Origin: an uncultured Lactobacillus sp.
Lineage (GTDB): Bacteria; Bacillota; Bacilli; Lactobacillales; Lactobacillaceae
Length of the DNA: 64,000 bases
Reading direction: 5' to 3'
Assembly: GCA_910587695.1 (NCBI GenBank)
Contig: CAJUNC010000001.1
Location: forward strand, 1 to 64,000
How positions within the stretch are numbered: position 1 is the stretch's first letter; every line of letters begins with the position of its first letter. Of the stretch, positions 41,972 to 51,262 are shown in pieces. A program made the position numbers and the translations under genes. The notes below the pieces were generated by a model. It was not told the DNA's origin. It saw nothing but the letters and a program-made list of their open reading frames with translations, and ran no database searches.

Positions 41972-42901
41972 ATGAAAAAGGCGGTCATCTTATTTAGCGG
42001 TCAAGGTGCCCAATTTGATGGGATGGGACTTGATTTTTATCAAGCAGATCCTGATTTTCAAACTGGGATCGTCCAAGCTACACAGCTGACGGGGTTGCCA
42101 CTATTAAAGATCTTTCAAAACAGCCAACAAGCAAGTACTTTAGAATTACAGCCAGCCTTGACTGCTTTTGCATACAATGTCTATCGACTCTTAGTTCGTG
42201 ATCTAAAATTTGAAGTCGTCGGTGCTTTGGGCTTGTCATTGGGTGAATATCCCGCTTTGATAGCTAGTCGAGCGCTAAGTGAACAAGCTGGTCTAGAGCT
42301 AGTGAAAAAGCGAGCTCAATACATGGAAGCAGAAGTATCTCAAAAGCCAGGAGCGATGTTAGCTGTTTTAAAGCCTGAGCTTGATGAGCTAGAGCGCTTA
42401 TGTATCGAATGTAGCACCCCAAAAGAAGGTGTTTGGATCGCAAATTATAATGCGCCCAAACAAGTTGTTGTCGGGGGACATAAGCCAGCAGTTGACAGGT
42501 TAGCTCAAGTTTTAGTTGCCGAGAATAAAAAAGTGATCGCTTTAAATGTGGCTGGGGCATTTCATACACCACTTTTTTCAACATCTGAACAGCAATTAAA
42601 GCGAGCTGTCGCACAAATAAAATGGCAAGAACCTAAATTTACGGTCTTTAGCAATACGATCAAAGCCCCATTTACCAAGGCTAACTTAGCCCAGATCTTA
42701 CCAAGACAAGTTGCTGCTTCGACCCACTTTGCGACCTGTCTATCTCAGATCGTTGCTAAAGAAAAGCCAGATGTCTTACTTGAGATCGGGCCAGGGGACA
42801 CATTAAGCAAATTTGCGCGTCAGATCGCTAAAAAAATTCCACGTTATCGCTTGGATACATGGAAGAATTATCAAGCCACATTGGCAGAATTGAGGAATTA
42901 A
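41972..42901 (+). CDS. fabD: Malonyl-CoA:ACP transacylase
   Basis: Transfers malonyl from CoA to ACP. The 309-residue product shows FSGQGAQFDGMG at the N-terminus, the nucleophile Ser89 in GLSLGEYPAL (the usual His before Ser is Leu here), a catalytic His in VAGAFHTPLF and GPGDTLSKF near the end. ATG 41972 follows AGGTGAG by four bases; a GTG at 41963 would lie within that site. fabG starts two bases after the stop. Confidence 0.95.
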   Translation: MKKAVILFSGQGAQFDGMGLDFYQADPDFQTGIVQATQLTGLPLLKIFQNSQQASTLELQPALTAFAYNVYRLLVRDLKFEVVGALGLSLGEYPALIASRALSEQAGLELVKKRAQYMEAEVSQKPGAMLAVLKPELDELERLCIECSTPKEGVWIANYNAPKQVVVGGHKPAVDRLAQVLVAENKKVIALNVAGAFHTPLFSTSEQQLKRAVAQIKWQEPKFTVFSNTIKAPFTKANLAQILPRQVAASTHFATCLSQIVAKEKPDVLLEIGPGDTLSKFARQIAKKIPRYRLDTWKNYQATLAELRN

Positions 42902-42903
42902 AA

Positions 42904-43635
42904 ATGGAATTAACGGGAAAAAATGTTTTTATCTCGGGTTCTTCGCGCGGGATCGGAGCTAGCATGGCGATCTCATTTGCTAAAAAAGGAGCCAATGTTG
43001 CCCTTAACGCTCGCAAAAGTGTTCCAAGCGAATTACTTGATGAATTAAAGCAGACCGGTGTTCAAGTTGAAGTTATTTTGGGTGATATTTCCCATGTCAC
43101 TGATGTTAAGCGAATGGTCAAAGAAGCTAAAGCCAAATTTGGTCAAATCGATATTTTAGTCAACAATGCGGGGATCACCGCTGATAAGTTATTGATCGGT
43201 ATGAAAGAAGCAGATTTTACTAACGTGATCGATGTTAACTTGACTGGAACATTTCGCATGACGCAAGCTTTTTTGAAGCAAATGTGTAAAAAACGTCAAG
43301 GGGTGATCATCAATGTCGCTTCTGTGGTCGGACTTTATGGCAATGTAGGGCAGGCCAATTATGCTGCCAGTAAGGCGGGGATCATTGGCTTGACCAAAAC
43401 GACGGCTAAAGAAGGTGCTTTGCGCAACATTAGATGTAATGCGATCGCACCGGGAATGATCGCCAGTGACATGACAGATATCTTAAGCGATAAAGTCAAA
43501 GACCAAGTCAAAGATCAAATTTTGCTAAAACGCTTTGGAACACCGGATGAAGTGGCGCATGCAGCGATCTTTTTAGCTGAAAATGATTATTTGACAGGCC
43601 AAGTGCTCACGGTCGATGGTGGATTAGCCTTTTAA
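42904..43635 (+). CDS. fabG: 3-oxoacyl-ACP reductase
   Basis: NADPH-dependent short-chain dehydrogenase reducing 3-oxoacyl-ACP. The 243-residue product has the cofactor motif SGSSRGIGASMA, the NNAG motif (VNNAGITADKLL), the catalytic Ser in INVASVVG and Tyr-Lys in YAASKAG. The ATG at 42904 is eight bases after GAGG, located in the fabD terminus, and lies two bases past the fabD stop, which points to translational coupling. Confidence 0.96.
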   Translation: MELTGKNVFISGSSRGIGASMAISFAKKGANVALNARKSVPSELLDELKQTGVQVEVILGDISHVTDVKRMVKEAKAKFGQIDILVNNAGITADKLLIGMKEADFTNVIDVNLTGTFRMTQAFLKQMCKKRQGVIINVASVVGLYGNVGQANYAASKAGIIGLTKTTAKEGALRNIRCNAIAPGMIASDMTDILSDKVKDQVKDQILLKRFGTPDEVAHAAIFLAENDYLTGQVLTVDGGLAF

Positions 43636-43662
43636 AGCAGAATAAAACGAGAGGTGTTTTAG

Positions 43663-44895
43663 ATGACAAGAGTAGTAATTACAGGAATGGGGGCGATCAC
43701 CCCGATCGGTAATGATGTGACTGAATATAGTGACAATTTATTTCAGGGCAAATTGGGGATCGCTCCGATCACTAAATTTGATGCCACTGAAACTGGGGTC
43801 ACCAATGCAGGTGAAGTCAAAGACTTTGATGCAAATTTACGGGTCGGTAAAAAAGCGGCAAAGCGCATGGATCTTTTTTCACAATATGCCGTCGATAGTG
43901 CCCTTCAAGCAGTGAAACAAGCTCAAATCACCTCTGAAAATACCGCGTCTAAAGATCTTGGCGTTATTTTTAGTTCGGGGATCGGGGGCTTGACGACGAT
44001 CCAAGAACAAGTGATCAAGATGCATGAAAAAGGTCCTAAAAGGGTCTCACCGATGTTTGTTCCGACCTCGATCGTTAATATGGCAGCCGGTAATATCGCT
44101 TTACGGATCGGAGCTAAAAATATCTGTACTTCGATCGTAACGGCATGTGCTTCAGGGACCAATGCGATCGGTGAAGCTTATCGTCAGATCAAAGAAGGGC
44201 GGGCCAAGGTGATGGTCGCTGGTGGGGCAGAAGCTTCAGTCAATGAGATCGGGATCGCTGGTTTTGCAGCTTTGACTGCTTTATCAACGCAAACTGACCC
44301 CAAAAAAGCCTCTATCCCATTTGATAAAGAACGCTCGGGCTTTGTTATGGGCGAAGGCAGTGGTGCTTTAGTTTTGGAAAGTTTAGAGCATGCTAAAACA
44401 CGGGGTGCTAAGATCTTAGGTGAGATCGTTGGTTATGGTAGCAACTGTGATGCCTTCCATATGACAGCGCCTGATCCAACAGGAAAAGGGGCTGCGACGG
44501 CAATGCAACTAGCACTTGATGAAGCAAAGATCAAGCCAGCTCAAGTTGATTATATCAACGCGCATGGGACGGCAACTAAAGCCAATGATGCAGCTGAAGC
44601 AAAAGCGATCAATTTAGTTTTTGGTGAAGATAGTAGAGTTTTAGTCGGAAGTACCAAAGCGATGACAGGCCATTTATTAGGCGCTGCTGGGGCGATCGAA
44701 GCCATTGCGGTAGTTGCTAGCTTACAAAAGGGGCACTTACCTGTTAATATAGGTATGACAGAACAAGATAAAGAGTGTAAAGTTAATGTAGTAACACAGG
44801 CTAAAGCCCACCCTGAAAAACTTGAATATGCCTTGAGCAATTCATTAGGTTTTGGGGGCCATAATGCAGTTTTAGCTTTTAGAAAATGGAGTTGA
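43663..44895 (+). CDS. fabF: 3-oxoacyl-ACP synthase II
   Basis: Elongating condensing enzyme of 410 residues. The Cys-His-His triad is present: Cys162 in VTACASGTNAIGEA, His in INAHGTATKANDA and His in MTGHLLGAAGAIE; the C-terminal SNSLGFGGHNAVLAF is also typical. GAGAGGTG precedes the ATG. The single fabF (no fabB in the window) means any unsaturated intermediates would pass through this enzyme. Its end supplies the ribosome-binding site for accB. Confidence 0.97.
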   Translation: MTRVVITGMGAITPIGNDVTEYSDNLFQGKLGIAPITKFDATETGVTNAGEVKDFDANLRVGKKAAKRMDLFSQYAVDSALQAVKQAQITSENTASKDLGVIFSSGIGGLTTIQEQVIKMHEKGPKRVSPMFVPTSIVNMAAGNIALRIGAKNICTSIVTACASGTNAIGEAYRQIKEGRAKVMVAGGAEASVNEIGIAGFAALTALSTQTDPKKASIPFDKERSGFVMGEGSGALVLESLEHAKTRGAKILGEIVGYGSNCDAFHMTAPDPTGKGAATAMQLALDEAKIKPAQVDYINAHGTATKANDAAEAKAINLVFGEDSRVLVGSTKAMTGHLLGAAGAIEAIAVVASLQKGHLPVNIGMTEQDKECKVNVVTQAKAHPEKLEYALSNSLGFGGHNAVLAFRKWS

Positions 44896-44900
44896 GAGAC

Positions 44901-45344
44901 TTGGACTTTAATGATATTGAAAAATTAATGGATGATTTTAAAAAGTCAGAAATGCGTGAGTTAGAGATCACGACGGATGGCTTTCATATCCATTTGAGTA
45001 AAAATGAGACACCATTTTTACCAGTGCGTGAAAAAGATGAACGACCAGCGATCACAGCCGTTGAAGAAAATGTGCCACCGGTAACAAAAGATACTAAGGC
45101 TAAAGGGGAATTCATCAAATCGCCGATGGTCGGTAGTGTTTATTTACAACCTAAACCAGACCAAGATCCCTATGTAACGGTGGGTTCACGTGTTCATAAA
45201 GGTGATGTGGTCTGCATCATTGAAGCGATGAAGATGATGACTGAGATCAAAAGTGATCAAGATGGTATCGTGACTGAAGTCTTGGTCGAAAATGAAGATC
45301 TAGTTGAATTTGATCAACCAATGTTCAAAGTAGTGCGAGGTTAG
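44901..45344 (+). CDS. accB: Biotin carboxyl carrier protein of acetyl-CoA carboxylase
   Basis: Carries biotin between AccC and AccAD. The 147-residue product has an N-terminal helix (DFNDIEKLMDDF), a linker of Glu/Lys/Thr, and a C-terminal biotinyl domain with Lys111 in EAMKMM. I take TTG 44901 as the start: GGAG lies nine bases upstream inside the end of fabF, and the protein then begins MDFNDIEKL like its relatives. An ATG at 44886, overlapping fabF, is the alternative. Confidence 0.94.
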   Translation: MDFNDIEKLMDDFKKSEMRELEITTDGFHIHLSKNETPFLPVREKDERPAITAVEENVPPVTKDTKAKGEFIKSPMVGSVYLQPKPDQDPYVTVGSRVHKGDVVCIIEAMKMMTEIKSDQDGIVTEVLVENEDLVEFDQPMFKVVRG

Positions 45345-45767
45345 ATGATGAAGTTAAGTAGTGCAGAGATCAAAAAGATCTTGCCCCATCGTTACCCATT
45401 GTTGTTGATCGATAGAATCGAAGCATTAGAACCAGGACAGTCAGCGCGGGCGCTTCGCTGTGTGACAGAACATGAAGCTTTGTTTGGAGGGCAGAGATCG
45501 TCTGTTTTGCCAGAAACTTTGATCATTGAATCTTTAGCGCAAACAGGGGCCTGTGCGTTGCTGACGTTGCCAGAGTTTGTTGGTAAGACTGCTTATTTTG
45601 GCGGGATCAAGTCAGCAGAATTTATGTGTCCTGTGTACCCAGGGGATGTGTTAGAACTTGAGGTAAAACTTGAAAAGATCAAGAGCAGTATCGGCAGTGG
45701 TAAAGCGACCGCCAAAGTGGCTGGTCAAGTAGTTTGCCTAGCTGAATTGACTTTTATGATCGGATAA
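45345..45767 (+). CDS. FabZ-like hotdog protein lacking the catalytic histidine (second copy)
   Basis: A 140-residue protein with the FabZ fold: it opens IKKILPHRYPLLLIDRI and keeps IIESLAQTGA, GKTAYFGGIKSAEF and VYPGDVLELEV. However the active-site loop GHFPxxPVMPG of FabZ is replaced by GQRSSVLPET, two residues shorter: Gln50 stands in place of the catalytic His, while Glu62 remains. The frame is intact on both sides, so this is substitution, not frameshift. It occupies the fabZ2 position between accB and accC. It may be catalytically dead, structural (forming mixed oligomers with FabZ1) or altered in specificity. Two adjacent ATGs (45345, 45348) are possible starts. Confidence 0.85.
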   Translation: MMKLSSAEIKKILPHRYPLLLIDRIEALEPGQSARALRCVTEHEALFGGQRSSVLPETLIIESLAQTGACALLTLPEFVGKTAYFGGIKSAEFMCPVYPGDVLELEVKLEKIKSSIGSGKATAKVAGQVVCLAELTFMIG

Positions 45768-45780
45768 AAGAGGTAGTTAC

Positions 45781-47160
45781 ATGTTTTCTAAAGTATTGGT
45801 GGCTAACCGTGGTGAGATCGCGGTCCGCATTATTCGCTCTTTAAAAGAGCTTGGTATCAAATCAGTTGCGATCTACTCGACTGAAGATCGTGAAAGTTTG
45901 CACGTCCAACTGGCAGATCAAGCGGTCTGTGTTGGATCTGCTAAACCAAAAGATTCATATTTGAATATGAAAAATATCTTGGCAGCTGCTGTTTTGACGG
46001 GTGCTGAAGCGATCCATCCCGGGTTTGGCTTCTTATCGGAAAACAGTCGCTTTGTAGAACTGTGTGAAGCTTGTGGCTTAGTTTTTATCGGTCCACGCTT
46101 TGAGACGATCGAATTAATGGGAAATAAGGCTAATGCTAGGATCCAGATGCAAAAACATGATATTCCGGTGATCCCAGGCAGCACTGGCTTTTTAGAAGAT
46201 GTTGCTGAGGCTAAGCGGGTCGCTAAAGAGGTCGGTTATCCGATCTTACTAAAGGCGGCAGCTGGTGGTGGTGGTAAAGGGATTCGGCGTGTTGATACAG
46301 AAAAAGAACTCGCTAACTCCTTTAATGAAGCAAAACGTGAAGCGCAGATGGCATTTGGTGATGCTCGGATGTATTTGGAAAAGATCATGGAAAATGTTAA
46401 GCATATCGAAGTCCAGATCTTTCGAGATGATGCCGGAAATACGGTCTATTTCCCAGAACGAGATTGTTCATTGCAAAGAAATAAACAAAAGATGATCGAA
46501 GAAAGTCCCTGTGCTTTGATCACCGAAGCTGAGCGCAAATACTTAGGTGAATTGGCCGTCAAAGCAGCTGAAGCGATCGATTACCGTAATACTGGGACGA
46601 TCGAATTTTTGATGGATCAAGATCATAAATTTTATTTTATGGAAATGAATACTCGGATCCAAGTGGAACATACTGTCACAGAAATGGTGACAGGTGTTGA
46701 TCTGGTCAAGGCCCAAGTCAAAGTCGCTTTTGGTCAAGACCTACCATTTGAACAAGCTGATATCAAATTATTGGGAACAGCGATCGAATGTCGGATCAAT
46801 GCTGAAGATCCCGCAAAAAATTTTACACCTTCTGTTGGCAAGGTCGACTACTTGTACTTTCCCGTGGGAAACTTAGGGATGCGGATCGATTCAGATTTAT
46901 ATGCTGGAGCCAAGATCTCACCGTATTATGATTCGATGATCGCTAAAGTCATCGTCTTGGGTGAAAATCGTCATGAAGCGATCGAAAAGCTAAAACGTTT
47001 ATTAAGTGAGATGGTGATCTCTGGTATCAAGACTAACCAGAATTTCTATTTAACTATTTTAGAAGACCAAGGTTTCTTGGATGGAACGTTTAACACTGAT
47101 TACTTGGAACGTGTTTTATTACCAAAGTGGAAACGAGGAAATGCCGATGAAACTGTTTGA
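45781..47160 (+). CDS. accC: Acetyl-CoA carboxylase biotin carboxylase subunit
   Basis: ATP-grasp enzyme carboxylating biotin on AccB with bicarbonate. The 459-residue product begins with the family signature FSKVLVANRGEIAVRIIRS, then has AAAGGGGKGIRRV (ATP lid), YFPERDCSLQRNKQK and EMNTRIQVEHTVTEMVTG, all complete. AAAGAGG precedes the ATG. Its 3' end overlaps accD by 14 bp, indicating tight coupling of the carboxylase genes. Confidence 0.97.
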   Translation: MFSKVLVANRGEIAVRIIRSLKELGIKSVAIYSTEDRESLHVQLADQAVCVGSAKPKDSYLNMKNILAAAVLTGAEAIHPGFGFLSENSRFVELCEACGLVFIGPRFETIELMGNKANARIQMQKHDIPVIPGSTGFLEDVAEAKRVAKEVGYPILLKAAAGGGGKGIRRVDTEKELANSFNEAKREAQMAFGDARMYLEKIMENVKHIEVQIFRDDAGNTVYFPERDCSLQRNKQKMIEESPCALITEAERKYLGELAVKAAEAIDYRNTGTIEFLMDQDHKFYFMEMNTRIQVEHTVTEMVTGVDLVKAQVKVAFGQDLPFEQADIKLLGTAIECRINAEDPAKNFTPSVGKVDYLYFPVGNLGMRIDSDLYAGAKISPYYDSMIAKVIVLGENRHEAIEKLKRLLSEMVISGIKTNQNFYLTILEDQGFLDGTFNTDYLERVLLPKWKRGNADETV

Positions 47161-48010
47161 TGAGGCCAATACAGTCCAAAATAAACAAGTAAAAGCCAAT
47201 AAAGCCGCTGAAAAAAAAGTTCCGGCTGGCTTGTGGGTCGCTTGTCCTAAATGTGGTCATGAGATCTTTCATCAAGATCTAGGGCCGTTGCAAGAATGCC
47301 CCCAATGTTTTTATGGTTTTAGAATAAAAGCTAAAAAGCGGCTATCGTGGTTGGTCGATGAGTTTATTTCCTGGGATGAAGACTTAGTGACTGATGATCC
47401 GTTGGAATTTCCTGAGTATGCTGAAAAATTGGCTAAAGCGCAAAAGAGCACAGAGCTAAATGATTCTGTTTTGACGGGTCTAGCTCAGATAAAAGATCAA
47501 AAGTTTGCCTTAGGAATCATGGATCCATATTTCATCATGGGATCATTAGGCAAGGTCACGGGCGAAAAATTGACGCGTTTATTTGAGCGTGCCACTAAAG
47601 AAAAACTACCAGTTGTCGTCTTTACGGCGTCGGGGGGAGCGCGGATGCAAGAAGGTATCCATGCATTGATGCAGATGGCTAAAGTCTCAAATGCGGTCGC
47701 TAAGCACTCAGAGGCCGGTCTATTGTATATCTCAGTCTTGACCGATCCGACAACTGGTGGAGTTACAGCTAGTTTTGGGATGCAAGGCGATCTGATCTTG
47801 GCTGAGCCCCATGCTTTAGTAGGTTTTGCCGGTAAGCGGGTGATCGAACAGACGATGCATCAAAAGATCCCAGCCGAGCTGCAAAGTGCAGAAACAGCGT
47901 TGAAAAACGGTTTTATCGATGCGATCGTTAAGCGGCAAGATCAAAAACAAACTTTGGCACAGTTATTGAGATTCCATCAAAAGGAAGGTGAAGCTAATGG
48001 CAAATACTAA
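47147..48010 (+). CDS. accD: Acetyl-CoA carboxylase carboxyltransferase beta subunit
   Basis: With AccA it transfers the carboxyl group from biotin to acetyl-CoA. The 287-residue product has the N-terminal zinc ribbon, two CxxC pairs in VACPKCGHEIF and LQECPQCFYGF, and the crotonase-fold core with FTASGGARMQEGIHALMQM and GGVTASFGMQGD. The ATG at 47147 is seven bases after CGAGGAA; the earlier in-frame ATG at 47141 is too close to it. It overlaps accC at its start and accA at its end. Confidence 0.96.
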   Translation: MKLFDEANTVQNKQVKANKAAEKKVPAGLWVACPKCGHEIFHQDLGPLQECPQCFYGFRIKAKKRLSWLVDEFISWDEDLVTDDPLEFPEYAEKLAKAQKSTELNDSVLTGLAQIKDQKFALGIMDPYFIMGSLGKVTGEKLTRLFERATKEKLPVVVFTASGGARMQEGIHALMQMAKVSNAVAKHSEAGLLYISVLTDPTTGGVTASFGMQGDLILAEPHALVGFAGKRVIEQTMHQKIPAELQSAETALKNGFIDAIVKRQDQKQTLAQLLRFHQKEGEANGKY

Positions 48011-48776
48011 GACGCCAGCTCAAATAGTAGCTGCAGCTAGATCACAAGCTAAGATCACCACTTTTGAACTTATTGAGCATTTATTTGATGATTTTTTTGA
48101 ATTACATGGTGATCGTCAAGGAGCAGATGATCCTGCGATCGTAGGTGGTTTAGCCCGTTTTTGTGGCCGACCGATCACGGTGGTAGCTACTGATAAGGGG
48201 AAAACACCTAAACAACGGGTAGCTAAGCATTTTGGTTCACCTGAACCAGCGGGCTATCGAAAATTATTACGGTTAGCCAAACAGGCCCAAAAATTTGGGA
48301 GACCATTAGTAACATTTGTCAATACAGCCGGTGCTTATCCTGGGCGGAGTGCTGAAGAGCAGGGTCAAGGTGAAGCGATCGCGCGCTGTTTGTTGGAACT
48401 GGGACAATTAAAAGTACCGATGATCACGTTTATCTTTGGTGAGGGTGGTAGTGGAGGCGCCCTTGCCATGGCCTGTGGTGATCGAGTTTATATGTTAGAA
48501 GACAGCATGTACTCTGTTTTATCACCTGAAGGGTTCGCGTCTATTTTGTGGAAGGATAGTCAGCGAGCAGATGAGGCAGCTAAAGTGATGCAGCTGACCC
48601 CAAATGCACTTTTAGAGCACGGTGCGATCGAAGGTGTGATCGCAGAAGATGAAAAAGACCATTTGTCGACGCTAGAAGCGATCAAGGCTGTGTTAAAACG
48701 CGATCTGGAACTTTTGACCAAAAAAGATCCAACCGAATTGTTAGCCGAGCGGTATGAGCGTTTTCGGAAATTTTAA
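47997..48776 (+). CDS. accA: Acetyl-CoA carboxylase carboxyltransferase alpha subunit
   Basis: Partner of AccD. The 259-residue product is the short Firmicutes form, with FFELHGDRQGADDPAIVGGLA, FVNTAGAYPGRSAEEQGQGEAIA and GEGGSGGALAMACGDRVYMLE containing the oxyanion glycine pairs. AAGGAAGG precedes the ATG at 47997, which lies inside accD, so the two subunits are made in a coupled, probably equimolar way. Confidence 0.97.
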   Translation: MANTKTPAQIVAAARSQAKITTFELIEHLFDDFFELHGDRQGADDPAIVGGLARFCGRPITVVATDKGKTPKQRVAKHFGSPEPAGYRKLLRLAKQAQKFGRPLVTFVNTAGAYPGRSAEEQGQGEAIARCLLELGQLKVPMITFIFGEGGSGGALAMACGDRVYMLEDSMYSVLSPEGFASILWKDSQRADEAAKVMQLTPNALLEHGAIEGVIAEDEKDHLSTLEAIKAVLKRDLELLTKKDPTELLAERYERFRKF

Positions 48777-48794
48777 AGTAAGGAAATTATTATC

Positions 48795-49559
48795 ATGGGA
48801 GATTTATTAGCAAATAAAACGATTTTGGTAATGGGTGTCGCTAATCGACGCTCGATTGCTTGGGGTTGTGCCCAAATAATGCAAGAGCAAGGCGCTGATT
48901 TGATCTATACTTATCAAAATGAGTGCTTAAAAAAAGGTTTACTCAAGTTGACGGGCGATGAAGCTTCCTTACTTGAGTGCGACGTTGCAGATGACAACAG
49001 TATCGTCCAAGCTTTTAGTGAGATCAAAGCACGGTATGGTAAGATCGATGGGATCGTTCATGCGATCGCTTATGCTCCAAAAGAAGAACTCGAAGGGGAA
49101 GTTACGAATGCGACCCGTGCAGGGTTTCAAACTGCACTTGATGTTTCTGCTTATTCTTTGATCGCTGTTAGTAAGGTGGCGATGGAGTTAGAGCTTTTAA
49201 ATGATCCAGCTAGTTTGGTAACTTTGACCTATATGGGTTCGACTCGGGCGATCCCGAGCTATAATACGATGGGGATCGCCAAAGCAGCCTTAGAATCCAG
49301 CGTGCGTTATTTAGCACGTGATCTGGGTAAATTTGGGATCCGCGTAAACGCGATCTCAGCTGGTGCGATCAAAACGTTAGCTGTGACAGGGATCAAGGGG
49401 CACTCTGATCTCTTAGAGATCTCTAAGCAACGGACGGTCGATCAAGAAGCTGTGACGATCAGAGAAGTCGGTGGGACCTGTGCCTTTTTGATGAGTGACT
49501 TGGCGACTGGTGTAGTTGGCGATGTCATTTATGTAGACAAAGGTGTCCACTTGATCTAA
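48795..49559 (+). CDS. fabI: Enoyl-ACP reductase (NADH), FabI type
   Basis: Last step of the elongation cycle. The 254-residue SDR-fold protein has the FabI-type nucleotide motif GVANRRSIAWGCAQ, YTYQNE, and the Tyr-x6-Lys active site in SYNTMGIAKAALESS. FabI is the triclosan-sensitive form; streptococci usually carry FabK instead. AAGGAA precedes the ATG. It closes the fab/acc operon and is followed by a terminator, so the operon runs about 9.8 kb with all components of type II synthesis. Confidence 0.97.
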   Translation: MGDLLANKTILVMGVANRRSIAWGCAQIMQEQGADLIYTYQNECLKKGLLKLTGDEASLLECDVADDNSIVQAFSEIKARYGKIDGIVHAIAYAPKEELEGEVTNATRAGFQTALDVSAYSLIAVSKVAMELELLNDPASLVTLTYMGSTRAIPSYNTMGIAKAALESSVRYLARDLGKFGIRVNAISAGAIKTLAVTGIKGHSDLLEISKQRTVDQEAVTIREVGGTCAFLMSDLATGVVGDVIYVDKGVHLI

Positions 49560-49574
49560 TGAAAACACAGTAAT

Positions 49575-49604
49575 ACGCTCACGAGTGATTCGGGGCGTTT
49601 TTTT
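49575..49604 (+). terminator. Terminator of the fab/acc operon
   Basis: ACGCTC (49575-49580) and GGGCGT (49593-49598), a modest stem with a 12-nt loop, followed by seven Ts. Confidence 0.65.
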
Positions 49605-49660
49605 GTGCAAAAGATCAGTAAGATACTACTATCTTTTCGCAACATTCCGCACTGAATCAC

Positions 49661-49689
49661 TTGTTAAATGTTAGCTAAATTAGTAAAAT
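49661..49689 (+). promoter_or_regulatory. Candidate zwf promoter
   Basis: TTGTTA (49661-49666) and TAAAAT (49684-49689), spacer 17 bp. A further TATAAT at 49699-49704 lacks a good -35. AATTAGTAAAA (49678-49688) matches the GalR-like palindrome at 9 of 11 positions; weak. Confidence 0.45.
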
Positions 49690-49727
49690 AAACATAACTA
49701 TAATTAATCATGAAAGTGGTGCTTAAC

Positions 49728-51188
49728 TTGGCTAAGAAGGAACAAAAAGCATTGTTTGTTATTTTTGGTGGGACTGGCGATCTTGCGCAACGTAAATTGT
49801 ATCCTGCCTTGTTTGATCTGTATAAGCGTGGTTATTTAAAAAAACACTTTGCAGTTATCGGTACAGCAAGACGTCCTTGGTCAAACGGCTATTACCGTGA
49901 TGTAGTTAGATCATCGATCGATGGGATGGTCAACTCCCAAACCCAGATCGATGAATTTGCTAGCCATTTCTACTATCAATCACATAATGTCAATGATGTT
50001 GATCATTACGAGACTTTACGTGTTTTGGCTGATAAGTTAGACCAAGACTACGGCTTAGAAGGCAACCGCTTGTATTATTTAGCGATGTCACCTAGTTTCT
50101 TTGGAACGATCTGTGAACATTTAAAATCACAAGGTTTAACTAAAACAGTAGGTTATAATCGTGTGATCATCGAAAAACCATTTGGACATGACTATGCTAG
50201 TGCTAAAGAATTAAACGATGAGATCAGTAAATATTTCCCAGAAGAAGCGACCTTTAGGATCGACCACTATCTAGGTAAGGAAATGATCCAAAATATTATG
50301 GCACTTCGCTTTGGCAACAGCATTTTAAATGCGATTTGGAATAACAAGATGATCAGTAATATCCAAGTTACGCTCAGTGAATCATTGGGTATCGAAGAAC
50401 GTGGGGGCTATTATGATACAGCCGGCGCTTTGCGGGATATGGTCCAAAATCATATTTTACAGATCGTTGCGTTACTCGTAATGGATCAGCCAGATTCTTA
50501 CTGTTCTAAAGATGTTCGGAAGCGAAAAGTTGAAACTTTTGAATCTTTGAAGATCTATTCGCCTGAAGAAGTCGCACAAAATTTTGTTCGTGGTCAATAT
50601 GGCGAGGGCAAAGATATGGTGGCTTATCGTGAAGAAAGTATGATCGCCCCAGATTCGATGACTGAGACTTTTGTAGCGGGGAAACTTGAAGTGGATAACT
50701 GTGATATGGCAGGTGTGCCGATCTATATCCGGACAGGTAAGAGATTAGCTACGAAAGCTACTCGGATCGATGTCGTCTTCAAAAAAGACGATGATTCCTT
50801 ATTTGGCGGACAAGATTTGGCGGACAATACTTTGACGATCAATGTTGAACCTGATACTGGGATCGACTTTACTTTGAACACCAAAAAGATCGGCCAAGAA
50901 TTTGCAACACGTCAAACTAATATCGGCTATCGCTTGACCAAAGAACAAGTTGCTAAAGTTCCTGAAGCTTATGAACGCTTGATCTTAAATGCGTTACAAG
51001 GTAATTCAGTGAACTTTACGCATTGGGATGAATTGGAATATTCTTGGAGATTCGTTGATGCGATCAGAAATGCTTGGGATCAAGAAGACCTGCCAGTCGA
51101 CTATTTCCCAAATTATGCATGCGGGACGATGGGACCACAAGCATCAGATGAATTATTGGCTAAAGCAGGTCACCATTGGATCTTTTAA
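49728..51188 (+). CDS. zwf: Glucose-6-phosphate 1-dehydrogenase
   Basis: First enzyme of the oxidative pentose phosphate or phosphoketolase route, making NADPH, which the fatty acid operon upstream consumes. The 486-residue product has the cofactor motif FGGTGDLAQRKLYPALF, the active-site signature RIDHYLGKEMIQN and the EKPFGHD segment. TTG 49728 is taken as start because AAGTGGTG lies six bases upstream and the protein then begins MAKKEQK; an ATG at 49710 has no ribosome-binding site. The gene has its own promoter region and is followed by a hairpin. Confidence 0.96.
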   Translation: MAKKEQKALFVIFGGTGDLAQRKLYPALFDLYKRGYLKKHFAVIGTARRPWSNGYYRDVVRSSIDGMVNSQTQIDEFASHFYYQSHNVNDVDHYETLRVLADKLDQDYGLEGNRLYYLAMSPSFFGTICEHLKSQGLTKTVGYNRVIIEKPFGHDYASAKELNDEISKYFPEEATFRIDHYLGKEMIQNIMALRFGNSILNAIWNNKMISNIQVTLSESLGIEERGGYYDTAGALRDMVQNHILQIVALLVMDQPDSYCSKDVRKRKVETFESLKIYSPEEVAQNFVRGQYGEGKDMVAYREESMIAPDSMTETFVAGKLEVDNCDMAGVPIYIRTGKRLATKATRIDVVFKKDDDSLFGGQDLADNTLTINVEPDTGIDFTLNTKKIGQEFATRQTNIGYRLTKEQVAKVPEAYERLILNALQGNSVNFTHWDELEYSWRFVDAIRNAWDQEDLPVDYFPNYACGTMGPQASDELLAKAGHHWIF

Positions 51189-51211
51189 GCAAGTTGAATG
51201 ATTAAATATTT

Positions 51212-51242
51212 GGGGCCCTAGGATGTTTTGGCTAGGGTCCTA
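51212..51242 (+). terminator. Hairpin after zwf, possible terminator
   Basis: GGGGCCCTAG pairs with CTAGGGTCC around an 8-10 nt loop. The T run after it is poor, so termination may be incomplete and dinB may be partly read through. Confidence 0.5.
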
Positions 51243-51262
51243 TTTGTGATGTGAGGAAACTG

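Noticed and set aside
45486..45530. Frameshift or sequencing error as the cause of the missing FabZ2 histidine
   Set aside because: The reading frame is open and family residues are conserved on both sides; no single shift in this stretch restores GHFP and PVMPG.
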